Shown here: positions 25,444 through 32,177 of the stretch, one piece after another | Position numbering within the stretch: position 1 is the first letter of the stretch | Layout of the letters: each line of letters starts with the position of its first letter | NCBI GenBank assembly: GCA_009602735.1 | Contig: WELA01009551.1 | Location: 1 to 64,000 of the forward strand | Direction: 5' to 3' | Length of the DNA stretch: 64,000 nt | DNA from: Mesotaenium endlicherianum | Taxonomy: Eukaryota; Streptophyta; Zygnematophyceae; Zygnematales; Mesotaeniaceae | Notes under the pieces: model-generated | Database searches by the model: none | What the model was told of the DNA's origin: nothing | What the model saw: the letters and a program-made list of their open reading frames with translations, nothing else | Translations under genes and position numbers: made by a program

Positions 25444-26421
25444 TTAGTGTCTAATTTCTTGTTCTTCCTTCTCCTTCTCTTTTTCGTAGGCTTTGATGAT
25501 CGATTTCACCAGCTTGTGACGCACCACGTCTTCTTCATTCAGCTCAATATGGGCAATGCCATCGATGCTTTTGAGTATACGGGTGGCTTTGGCCAGTCCG
25601 CTCCGCTGGTTGCGGGGCAGGTCAATCTGGGTAGGGTCGCCCGTGATGATGGCTTTGGCATTGGCGCCGATACGTGTAAGGAACATTTTCAACTGTAAGT
25701 CGTTCGTGTTCTGCGCCTCATCCAGGATGATGAATGCATTATCGAGGGTGCGGCCACGCATATAGGCCAGCGGCGCCACTTCAATGGTACGCGTACTCAT
25801 ATAATAACCCAGCTTATCGGCCGGTATCATATCGTCCAGCGCATCATACAAAGGCCGCAGGTAGGGATCAATCTTTTCTTTCAGGTCGCCGGGAAGGAAA
25901 CCGAGGCTTTCGCCTGCCTCAACCGCAGGGCGGGTGAGGATAATCTTCTTCACGACTTTGTTCTTCAATGCGCGCACGGCGAGCGCTACAGCGGTATAGG
26001 TTTTACCTGTACCAGCCGGGCCTATCGCAAAGACAATGTCGTTCCGGTCGGCCGCCTGCACCAGCTTTTTCTGGTTTTGCGTGCGGGCGCGGACGGTTTT
26101 GCCATTCGGACCGAACACGAGCACATCGTTGGGATGGCTCTCAACGAAATTGTCTACGGTTTCGCCGTCATCACCACCCAGTATCTGTTCGAAATAGTTT
26201 TCACTGAGGTGACCATTTCTTTCCAGGTACTGTATGATGAGGTCTATTTTCTCCCGGGCAGATTCGATCTGTTCGGGGGCGCCGCTTAGTTTCATTTGTG
26301 TTCCGCGTGAAAGGATTTTTAAAAGGGGGAATTTCTTTCGCAGCAGGTCCAACTTTCCGTTGTTTACTCCAAAAAATTCAATGGGGTTAACAGTCTCGAG
26401 GTTAATGATAGCTTCTGTCAA
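25444..26421 (-). CDS. phoH: PhoH-family ATPase
   Basis: This 325-residue PhoH-like protein is a cytoplasmic P-loop ATPase related to superfamily 1 helicases. The N-terminal 100 residues resemble a KH-like RNA-binding part (ILSRGTQMKLSGAPEQIESA). The ATPase core has Walker A AIGPAGTGKTYTAVALAVRA, ILTRPAVEAGESLGFLPGDL, Walker B AFIILDEAQNTNDLQLKMFL and ITGDPTQIDLP with RNQRSGLA after it. Members are linked to RNA metabolism and stress. The last 20 residues are very Lys/Glu-rich. A TAAATTTG box lies upstream on the minus strand near 26482. The family is certain; the cellular role is not precisely known. Confidence 0.93.
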   Translation of the reverse strand: MTEAIINLETVNPIEFFGVNNGKLDLLRKKFPLLKILSRGTQMKLSGAPEQIESAREKIDLIIQYLERNGHLSENYFEQILGGDDGETVDNFVESHPNDVLVFGPNGKTVRARTQNQKKLVQAADRNDIVFAIGPAGTGKTYTAVALAVRALKNKVVKKIILTRPAVEAGESLGFLPGDLKEKIDPYLRPLYDALDDMIPADKLGYYMSTRTIEVAPLAYMRGRTLDNAFIILDEAQNTNDLQLKMFLTRIGANAKAIITGDPTQIDLPRNQRSGLAKATRILKSIDGIAHIELNEEDVVRHKLVKSIIKAYEKEKEKEEQEIRH

Positions 26422-26547
26422 TCTGTTCAGTTTAATGTATGACGGAATAAATTTGATACTTACCCTTGCATCTGTCTCAAATTTAATTGGATATATCTAT
26501 CAAATCCTAGCATTTGTTATGCACAGGGTGTGGATAGAGATTGTTAA

Positions 26548-27195
26548 TTATAACGCTTTGAGCGCCTCAATTGTTTTAACGGGATCGTCAGATTTAAAAA
26601 CGGTATTGCCTGCTACCAGTACATCGGCGCCGGCATGCACAATGGCAGCTGCGTTTTGAAGTGTTATGCCGCCGTCGATCTCTATCAGTGTAGGAAAGTT
26701 TCTGTCTTTGATCATGTGCCTGAGTGCACGGATCTTATCAATGGTATGCGGAATAAATTGTTGACCACCGAAGCCGGGGTTCACACTCATGAGGCAAACC
26801 AGGTCAATATCACCCAATACATCTGAGAGGAAATTAACAGGTGTATGCGGGTTCAGGGCTACGCCTGCGCGCATGCCCAGGCTTTTGATCTGTTGGAGGT
26901 TGCGGTGTAAATGCGGACAAGCTTCATAATGAACAGTCAATATATCGGCGCCGGCTTTCTTGAATGCCTCTGCATATTTTTCAGGCTCTTCGATCATCAG
27001 GTGCACATCGCATATCTTTTTGGTGGCTTTTCTCACGTGTTCAATGATGGGGAACCCAAAGCTGATATTGGGTACAAAACGTCCGTCCATCACATCGAGG
27101 TGGAACCAGTCGGCCCGGCTTTCATTCAACATTTCACAATCCTGCTGCAGGTTCAGAAAATTGGCGCTTAATAAAGAAGGGGCAACGATGGGCAT
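26548..27195 (-). CDS. rpe: Ribulose-phosphate 3-epimerase
   Basis: Rpe interconverts ribulose 5-phosphate and xylulose 5-phosphate in the pentose phosphate pathway. The 215 residues are normal for this TIM barrel. It starts PIVAPSLLSANFLNL, then WFHLDVMDGRFVPNISFG (metal-binding His and catalytic Asp), CDVHLMIEEPEKYAEAF, VCLMSVNPGFGGQQFI (phosphate loop and Met), TLIEIDGGI and AGADVLVAGNTVFK. All metal ligands are present. It is a single gene; a TAATTTTG box lies on the minus strand at 27216-27223, about 20 bases before the ATG. Confidence 0.97.
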   Translation of the reverse strand: MPIVAPSLLSANFLNLQQDCEMLNESRADWFHLDVMDGRFVPNISFGFPIIEHVRKATKKICDVHLMIEEPEKYAEAFKKAGADILTVHYEACPHLHRNLQQIKSLGMRAGVALNPHTPVNFLSDVLGDIDLVCLMSVNPGFGGQQFIPHTIDKIRALRHMIKDRNFPTLIEIDGGITLQNAAAIVHAGADVLVAGNTVFKSDDPVKTIEALKAL

Positions 27196-27234
27196 GATGC
27201 TTGTTTAAGGATGCGCAAAATTATTGCAATTATT

Positions 27235-28047
27235 TCAGTTCACTCCCAGCTTTTTTAATGCGGCCGTAGCCTCGGTAATGCCCGGGTCGAGGGCCAGCGC
27301 CGTTTGGTAACTTTTGATGGCCCCTGCACGGTCGTTCTGTGTTTCCTGGCATTTGGCCAGCCAGTACCAGGCATCGGCATAATTGACCCTTACAGAAGTG
27401 GCTGTTTCAAACACTTTGCGGGCTTCCTCCGTTTTCCGTGCATCGAAATACAGGAATCCTTTCTCCATATAGGCTTCCATATAAGTATAGTCGTTGGCAA
27501 TACAGCGATTGAACAGGTCAATGGCTTTGGAAGCATTTCGGGTACGGGCATAATACACGCCGCTGATAAAACTGGTATGAGCGGTGTACTCCCTGCCCAA
27601 TCTCATCGCATCTACCTGCGCACATAAAGCAAGCGCTTTGTTGTTTTTCTGTTCGGCATACAGGTTGGCCATGGCCAGCAATGCATCGGGAGAAGGATAA
27701 ATACGGGCGGCAAAATGGTAAGACTGCAGGGCGCCGCTGGTGTCTTTGGTATGTTCCTGCAAAGTGGCTTTGCGAAACCAGAGTCCGAAATTGAGACTGT
27801 CTTTCCGAAGCAATGAATCCATCTGCTGCAAAGCAGGCCGGTAATCACCGGCACTGTCGAGTGCATTCACCAGCAGCAGGCGCAAGCCAATGCTGTCGGG
27901 ATAGCTGGCAACACTTTGATACAATCGTTTAACCAGGGGTGATGGTTCCTGTACCCTGGATGTTGCTTTGGGAGATTCTTTTGGTTCATGGTTGTTACAC
28001 GCAGCAGCGATGCTAACCCACAACAGAAGGAAGTGCCAACGTTTCAT
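27235..28047 (-). CDS. Tetratricopeptide-repeat lipoprotein
   Basis: The 270-residue protein has a type II signal peptide with the lipobox SIAAAC (Cys near 17), so it is lipid-anchored in the envelope. Residues 40-265 are made of TPR-like helix pairs. The clearest are YRPALQQMDSLLRKDSLNFG, ASKAIDLFNRCIANDYTYME, EARKVFETATSVRVNYADAW and RAGAIKSYQTALALDPGITE. TPR lipoproteins act as protein-protein scaffolds; the partner here is unknown. It is upstream of rpe on the same strand with 39 bases between them. A box TATTTTCG ends 4 bases before its ATG. Confidence 0.85.
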   Translation of the reverse strand: MKRWHFLLLWVSIAAACNNHEPKESPKATSRVQEPSPLVKRLYQSVASYPDSIGLRLLLVNALDSAGDYRPALQQMDSLLRKDSLNFGLWFRKATLQEHTKDTSGALQSYHFAARIYPSPDALLAMANLYAEQKNNKALALCAQVDAMRLGREYTAHTSFISGVYYARTRNASKAIDLFNRCIANDYTYMEAYMEKGFLYFDARKTEEARKVFETATSVRVNYADAWYWLAKCQETQNDRAGAIKSYQTALALDPGITEATAALKKLGVN

Positions 28048-28051
28048 GTTG

Positions 28052-28059
28052 CGAAAATA
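28052..28059 (-). promoter_or_regulatory. Promoter-like -7 box of the TPR lipoprotein gene
   Basis: On the minus strand, TATTTTCG (one mismatch to TAnnTTTG) ends 4 bases before the ATG at 28047. This is another gene with almost no room for a leader. Confidence 0.45.
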
Positions 28060-28142
28060 CAGATTGTGTATTTGTTAAGTGAATACATGAAAAGATATGC
28101 AGTTGAAATAGCGTTACTTTGTGCTCTTTAAAACCAATCATT

Positions 28143-28619
28143 ATGGATACAGGACTTCTGCATTTACACAATTTATTGCGTTGGGTGATCTCGATACTGC
28201 TGCTGTTGTCTATCTACAAAGCTTATACCGGGTGGAAAGGCAAGAAAACTTTTTCTGCCGGTGATCGCAAAACATGGTTGTTCACGTTGATCAGTGCGCA
28301 CATCACCTTGCTGATCGGGCTGTACCAGCTTGCAGTAGGGCGATACGGTATTTTCAAAACGAGCCTGCCGGAAGGCGAGTCGCTGATGAAAAATCATTTT
28401 TTCCGTTTCTATTGGATCGAACACCCGGTAGCGATGATCTTATCGGTGGTATTTATCACGCTTGGTTATGGCATGGCCAAGAAAACCGTAGCCGACGAAG
28501 TGAAGTACCGCAAAGCATTTATCTTCTTCCTGCTGGCCCTACTGCTGATACTGGCTGCTGTTCCCTGGCCCTTCCGCGCCGATATAGGAAGACCCTGGTT
28601 CCCGGGCATCAATGCATAA
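28143..28619 (+). CDS. Small four-helix membrane protein (cytochrome b-like)
   Basis: From the ATG at 28143 (MDTGLLHLHNLLRWVISILL) the protein has 158 residues with four hydrophobic segments. His residues lie in or near helices 1 and 3 (HLHNLLRW, FFRFYWIEHPVAMIL), and another His lies in helix 2 (LFTLISAHITLLIG). From memory, similar proteins of Bacteroidota are listed as cytochrome B; paired His in a four-helix bundle would be compatible with heme, but no motif proves it. Upstream there is a near-consensus box TTACTTTG about 25 bases before the start. It is followed by repeat copy B. Confidence 0.6.
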   Translation: MDTGLLHLHNLLRWVISILLLLSIYKAYTGWKGKKTFSAGDRKTWLFTLISAHITLLIGLYQLAVGRYGIFKTSLPEGESLMKNHFFRFYWIEHPVAMILSVVFITLGYGMAKKTVADEVKYRKAFIFFLLALLLILAAVPWPFRADIGRPWFPGINA

Positions 28620-28647
28620 AACAACGTCATCCCGATCTTTTATGCGT

Positions 28648-28726
28648 CGTCATCCCGAGCGCAGCCGAGGGATCTGCTCGAACGTTCAGCAGGTCCTTCG
28701 ATTCGCTTCGCTCACTCAGGATGACG
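28648..28726. repeat. Palindromic intergenic repeat, copy B
   Basis: It begins CGTCATCCCGAGCGCAGCCG (arm type 2) and ends with the reverse of arm type 1, TTCGCTTCGCTCACTCAGGA then TGACG. Its orientation is opposite to copy A. A 14-base fragment of the same type (CGTCATCCCGATC) lies just upstream at 28625-28637 and may be a decayed piece of another copy. Confidence 0.9.
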
Positions 28727-28896
28727 CGGTTTAAAGTAAACAAGTGATAATTATATACGTATCTTTGATGGAGATTGTTTTGCTATGCCATTCCATCGGA
28801 ATTTCACATATTGGATCGATAAGCGCGTATGGAAATATTATTTCCTTATGCTCTCTCTTCAATTGGCAAAGTGTTGGGAAACACACAACCATTATT
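28727..28896. other. Intergenic stretch between two repeat copies
   Basis: This 170-base stretch has a perfect promoter-like box TATCTTTG followed immediately by ATG (near 28768). The frame from that ATG stays open for about 56 codons but runs into repeat copy C and has no recognisable protein feature, so I do not call a gene. With copies B and C it fills the 390 bases between the small membrane protein and hmgA. Confidence 0.5.
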
Positions 28897-28975
28897 CGTC
28901 ACCCCGAGCGTAGCCGAGGGGCCTCATCAAATCCTTAACAGCTCCTTCGACTCGCTCCGCTCGCTCAGGATGACG
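28897..28975. repeat. Palindromic intergenic repeat, copy C
   Basis: It begins CGTCACCCCGAGCGTAGCCG (arm type 2) and ends in the reverse of arm type 1, CTTCGACTCGCTCCGCTCGC then TCAGGATGACG. It has the same orientation as copies B, D and F. It ends 36 bases before the hmgA ATG. Confidence 0.9.
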
Positions 28976-29010
28976 TGCAGATTATTTCTTTACTACAATA
29001 TTGCACAGAC

Positions 29011-30168
29011 ATGCCTCACTATCATAGCTTAGGAACCATTCCTCACAAACGCCATACCCAGTTCCGAAAACCCGACGGGACCCTGTATTCCGAACAATTG
29101 TTCTCTACCGAAGGGTTCAGTAACGATTATTCGCTACTGTACCATCACTGGCCGCCAACGCAGATCATTCATACAGATGAACCAGTGCCTGCAATGCCCG
29201 GCGTAGCGGAAGAAAAAATGCTCAAGCACCGCAGTTTCGAAGGGTTTCATATACGGCCCGAAGCAGATTTTTTGACAAGTCGTAAACCAATACTGGTGAA
29301 CAATGATTGTCATATTGTACTCGCTGCACCGGAGGAAAGTATGAAAGGGTATTTTTATAAGAACGCAGATGCCGATGAACTGATCTTTATTCATGAAGGA
29401 AGCGGTATCCTGCTTACACAATACGGACAAATACCTTTTGCTTATGGCGATTACCTGGTGATACCCCGCGGAACCATCTACCAGGTACAATTCAACGACA
29501 AGCATAACAGGCTGCTGATCGTTGAAAGTTTCAGTCCTATCCGCTATCCTAAAAAATACCTGGGTAAATACGGACAATTACTGGAACATTCACCGTATTG
29601 CGAACGGGATATCCGCACCCCTCAACAACTCTTAACGATCGATGAAGCGGGAGACTTCCTCATCAAAACCAAAAAGAAAGGGGTACTGTATGGTCTTCAT
29701 TACGCCCATCACCCCTTCGATGTGGTAGGATGGGATGGCTATTGTTATCCTTTTGCATTCAGCATACACGATTTTGAGCCCATTACAGGGCGTGTGCACC
29801 AGCCACCGCCTGTCCACCTCACTTTCGAGGCCCATAATTTTGTGGTGTGCAGTTTTTGTCCGCGCCTGTACGATTACCATCCCGATGCGATGCCTGCACC
29901 TTATAACCACAGTAATATCGACAGTGATGAAGTGTTGTACTATGTAGCGGGCGATTTCATGAGCCGCAAGCATGTTACCAGGGGGATGATCACTTTGCAC
30001 CCAGCCGGTATCCCGCATGGGCCGCATCCCGGCGCCGTGGAAAAAAGCATTGGTAAAAAACAAACCGATGAGTTGGCAGTGATGATCGATACCTTCCATC
30101 CGCTTCAGTTGACAGTGGAAGCATTGGAAATAGAAAACCCTGGCTATACGATGAGCTGGGCGGAATAA
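29011..30168 (+). CDS. hmgA: Homogentisate 1,2-dioxygenase
   Basis: HmgA opens the ring of homogentisate to maleylacetoacetate in tyrosine and phenylalanine breakdown; it is a cytosolic Fe(II) cupin. From the ATG at 29011 (MPHYHSLGTIPHKRHTQFRK) there are 385 residues; the frame extends a little upstream, but only into spacer next to repeat copy C. Signatures are DELIFIHEGSGILLTQYGQI and YLVIPRGTIYQV (N-terminal cupin half), then HLTFEAHNFVVCSFCPRLYD, PYNHSNIDSDEVLYYVAGDF with His and the acidic ligand, and PAGIPHGPHPG with the last His. The spacing from His to the acidic residue differs by one from the animal enzyme. No other tyrosine-pathway gene is adjacent. Confidence 0.85.
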   Translation: MPHYHSLGTIPHKRHTQFRKPDGTLYSEQLFSTEGFSNDYSLLYHHWPPTQIIHTDEPVPAMPGVAEEKMLKHRSFEGFHIRPEADFLTSRKPILVNNDCHIVLAAPEESMKGYFYKNADADELIFIHEGSGILLTQYGQIPFAYGDYLVIPRGTIYQVQFNDKHNRLLIVESFSPIRYPKKYLGKYGQLLEHSPYCERDIRTPQQLLTIDEAGDFLIKTKKKGVLYGLHYAHHPFDVVGWDGYCYPFAFSIHDFEPITGRVHQPPPVHLTFEAHNFVVCSFCPRLYDYHPDAMPAPYNHSNIDSDEVLYYVAGDFMSRKHVTRGMITLHPAGIPHGPHPGAVEKSIGKKQTDELAVMIDTFHPLQLTVEALEIENPGYTMSWAE

Positions 30169-30178
30169 AAACATAGAA

Positions 30179-30258
30179 CGTCATCCCGAGCGAAGCCGAG
30201 GGATCTGTCTGAACCTTCAAGCAGGTCCTTCGACTCGCTTCGCTCGCTCAGGATGACG
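30179..30258. repeat. Palindromic intergenic repeat, copy D
   Basis: It begins CGTCATCCCGAGCGAAGCCG (arm type 2), has CCTTCAAGCAGG in the centre, and ends TCGCTTCGCTCGCTCAGGAT then GACG (reverse of arm type 1). It starts 10 bases after the hmgA stop. Confidence 0.9.
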
Positions 30259-30346
30259 ATAAGGGGTAACAAAAAAATCAGACATCATTTCATCAGACAT
30301 CAGACATTTTCCATAACTTTTGGTTCTAAACAAAAAAACTAGCCAC

Positions 30347-30757
30347 ATGATCAAATTCAGCGACATCAAGATCGGCGACTATGTCCGTGCAGAGTTTGAA
30401 GGAAAAACATGGAACGGAGAAGTGGTCGAATTAAACGGAGATGAAAAACAAATTTGTGTTCAGACCGATGTACAGGATTTTTGGTTTGAACAGGACCAGC
30501 TACACCCGATTCCACTGAATGAGGAGGAATTGACGAAACTGCATTTCGAAAAACAAGCCAACGGCGAAGGATCGGTTAAATACCTCAAAGGTCCCTTTCG
30601 CATTGTAACGCCCGTTGCCGGCGATTTTTCGCAGATGGAAATCTGGTATCGCGAAGACCGGAGGCATAACCCCGATATCCACTACGTGCACCAACTGCAA
30701 AATCATTATTTGCAGATGACCAAGGTCCACCTGACCAAGGATCCGGTGCATTATTGA
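30347..30757 (+). CDS. Conserved-looking protein of unknown function
   Basis: From the ATG at 30347 (MIKFSDIKIGDYVRAEFEGK) the protein has 136 residues, is soluble and has no signal peptide. The first 60 residues look like a small beta-barrel (GDYVRAEFEGKTWNGEVVEL, DEKQICVQTDVQDFWFEQDQ). The later part has YLKGPFRIVTPVAGDFSQME and a basic, His-rich end (IHYVHQLQNHYLQMTKVHLT). There is no catalytic motif, and I do not recognise the family. The upstream bases TAACTTTTG are a near-match to the phylum promoter box. It is convergent with the MFS gene 16 bases away. Confidence 0.6.
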   Translation: MIKFSDIKIGDYVRAEFEGKTWNGEVVELNGDEKQICVQTDVQDFWFEQDQLHPIPLNEEELTKLHFEKQANGEGSVKYLKGPFRIVTPVAGDFSQMEIWYREDRRHNPDIHYVHQLQNHYLQMTKVHLTKDPVHY

Positions 30758-30773
30758 TCACATATTGAACGTA

Positions 30774-31985
30774 TCAACCAACAAGGGCCTGCTGTTTTGC
30801 GGGCTCTTCGTTTTTCCTCACTGCCCACATCACCAGTGCAACTGCAAGGATCAGTATCAGGTAACTCCAACCCAGGTTCCTGGTATCATTAGCGGGCATC
30901 AGGTACACCATGCCATAACTCAGTACAGACACGATCATGTACATAATACCGCCTGTTAAACCACTGGCGATGCCTGCGTTCCTGGGAAATTTGCCCAGGC
31001 AATAAGTGAAATAAACATTGAAGGCAAAACCGGCACACACATGCACAAGAAAAGCGAAAGACGCCAGCAGGAAAATATTCTCAATAAATGAAGCGCTGAA
31101 CAACATTACCAGGCAAATCAGCACCTGGATGGCGAGGTTCAAAGACAGCTTTTTCACAAAAGGTTTGTGAATGGTGGCCTTGCCAATAAAACCTCCTATC
31201 ATCCAGGCAAATCCTATGATCAATGAACAGTAGCCTGCAATAACGGCAGTGAAATGCAAATGATGTTCGATGATGAAAGGACCGGTCATGTTGTACACCA
31301 TCACCATTGAATAGGAGATGCCAATAATGAGCAGTCCCAGTGTAAAGCTGGTAGTATGCAACATACTGGTATACACCTGCACAATGCTTTTGAAATGAAA
31401 AGGAGAAAAATGTTTCAGGCTTTCCCTGTTGAAAAAATATTCGAGCAGTGCAAACAATACGGCCCATATTCCCAGGAAATAGAAATTTGATTGCCAGCCG
31501 AAATTATTTTGCAGGTAGCCGCCTACAAAAGGTGCAACAATAGGACCGGTAGACCATATAATGGAGAACAGGCTGAGGTAATGCTTCAGACGGTCGCCCG
31601 AGAATACATCTACAAAATAAGCCCGTTTGGATACTACAATGGTGGCTGCTGTGATACCGTGCACCACACGCATGAGATAGATCAGGTAAATATTGTGCGA
31701 CCGGGCAATGACAAAACTGGCCAAAGCGAATACCAGCAGGCAAACCACGCCTATCTTGTGCCGGCCAAAACTATCGAGCACACTGCCGATGAACAACTGT
31801 GAAATCCCGTAGCTGATCAGGAAAATGCTCAATGTAAACTGTGTGCGGATCTCTGTAATACCCAGCGATACCGACATACCCGGTAAAGAGGGAAGATAAA
31901 TATCTGTGGCAAATCCGGCCAGGGGTAATAATGCAAATGCCAGCCATGTGCTGAGCTGTTGATCCTTTCTATTCGTATCCTTCAT
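30774..31985 (-). CDS. MFS multidrug exporter, Bcr/CflA type
   Basis: From the ATG at 31985 (MKDTNRKDQQLSTWLAFALL) the protein has 403 residues and twelve hydrophobic segments. The start FATDIYLPSLPGMSVSLG matches the Bcr/CflA drug-resistance subfamily (TDMYLPALP-like). The loop after helix 2 has GSVLDSFGRHKIGVVCLLVF, the MFS motif A (GxxxDRxGRRK-like). MRVVHGITAATIVVSKRAYF is the helix 4 region with Arg, and STGPIVAPFVGGYLQ is motif C. An export role for small drugs or metabolites is inferred. The frame is open for 32 more codons upstream, but a TAATTTTG promoter box lies inside that extension, so the later start is chosen. Confidence 0.85.
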   Translation of the reverse strand: MKDTNRKDQQLSTWLAFALLPLAGFATDIYLPSLPGMSVSLGITEIRTQFTLSIFLISYGISQLFIGSVLDSFGRHKIGVVCLLVFALASFVIARSHNIYLIYLMRVVHGITAATIVVSKRAYFVDVFSGDRLKHYLSLFSIIWSTGPIVAPFVGGYLQNNFGWQSNFYFLGIWAVLFALLEYFFNRESLKHFSPFHFKSIVQVYTSMLHTTSFTLGLLIIGISYSMVMVYNMTGPFIIEHHLHFTAVIAGYCSLIIGFAWMIGGFIGKATIHKPFVKKLSLNLAIQVLICLVMLFSASFIENIFLLASFAFLVHVCAGFAFNVYFTYCLGKFPRNAGIASGLTGGIMYMIVSVLSYGMVYLMPANDTRNLGWSYLILILAVALVMWAVRKNEEPAKQQALVG

Positions 31986-32177
31986 CTGTATTTGCTCCGT
32001 TGTTTTGTTTCGCGGCACAAAATTACCATACAACGGGCATAATGAACTTGTGCAATTCAAGCCATTTTTTGCAAAATTCAAACCTGCGCTGTTTTGCTGG
32101 CATATAGATTGCAGTTGAGATTATTGATGAGATATAGACAGGTGTATTTTTTTAATTATATTGAAGGCAAAAATCCC

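Noticed and set aside
28744-28938. 64-codon frame between repeat copies B and C
   Set aside because: It runs into repeat copy C, and its composition and lack of motifs argue against a gene, although a promoter-like box is present.
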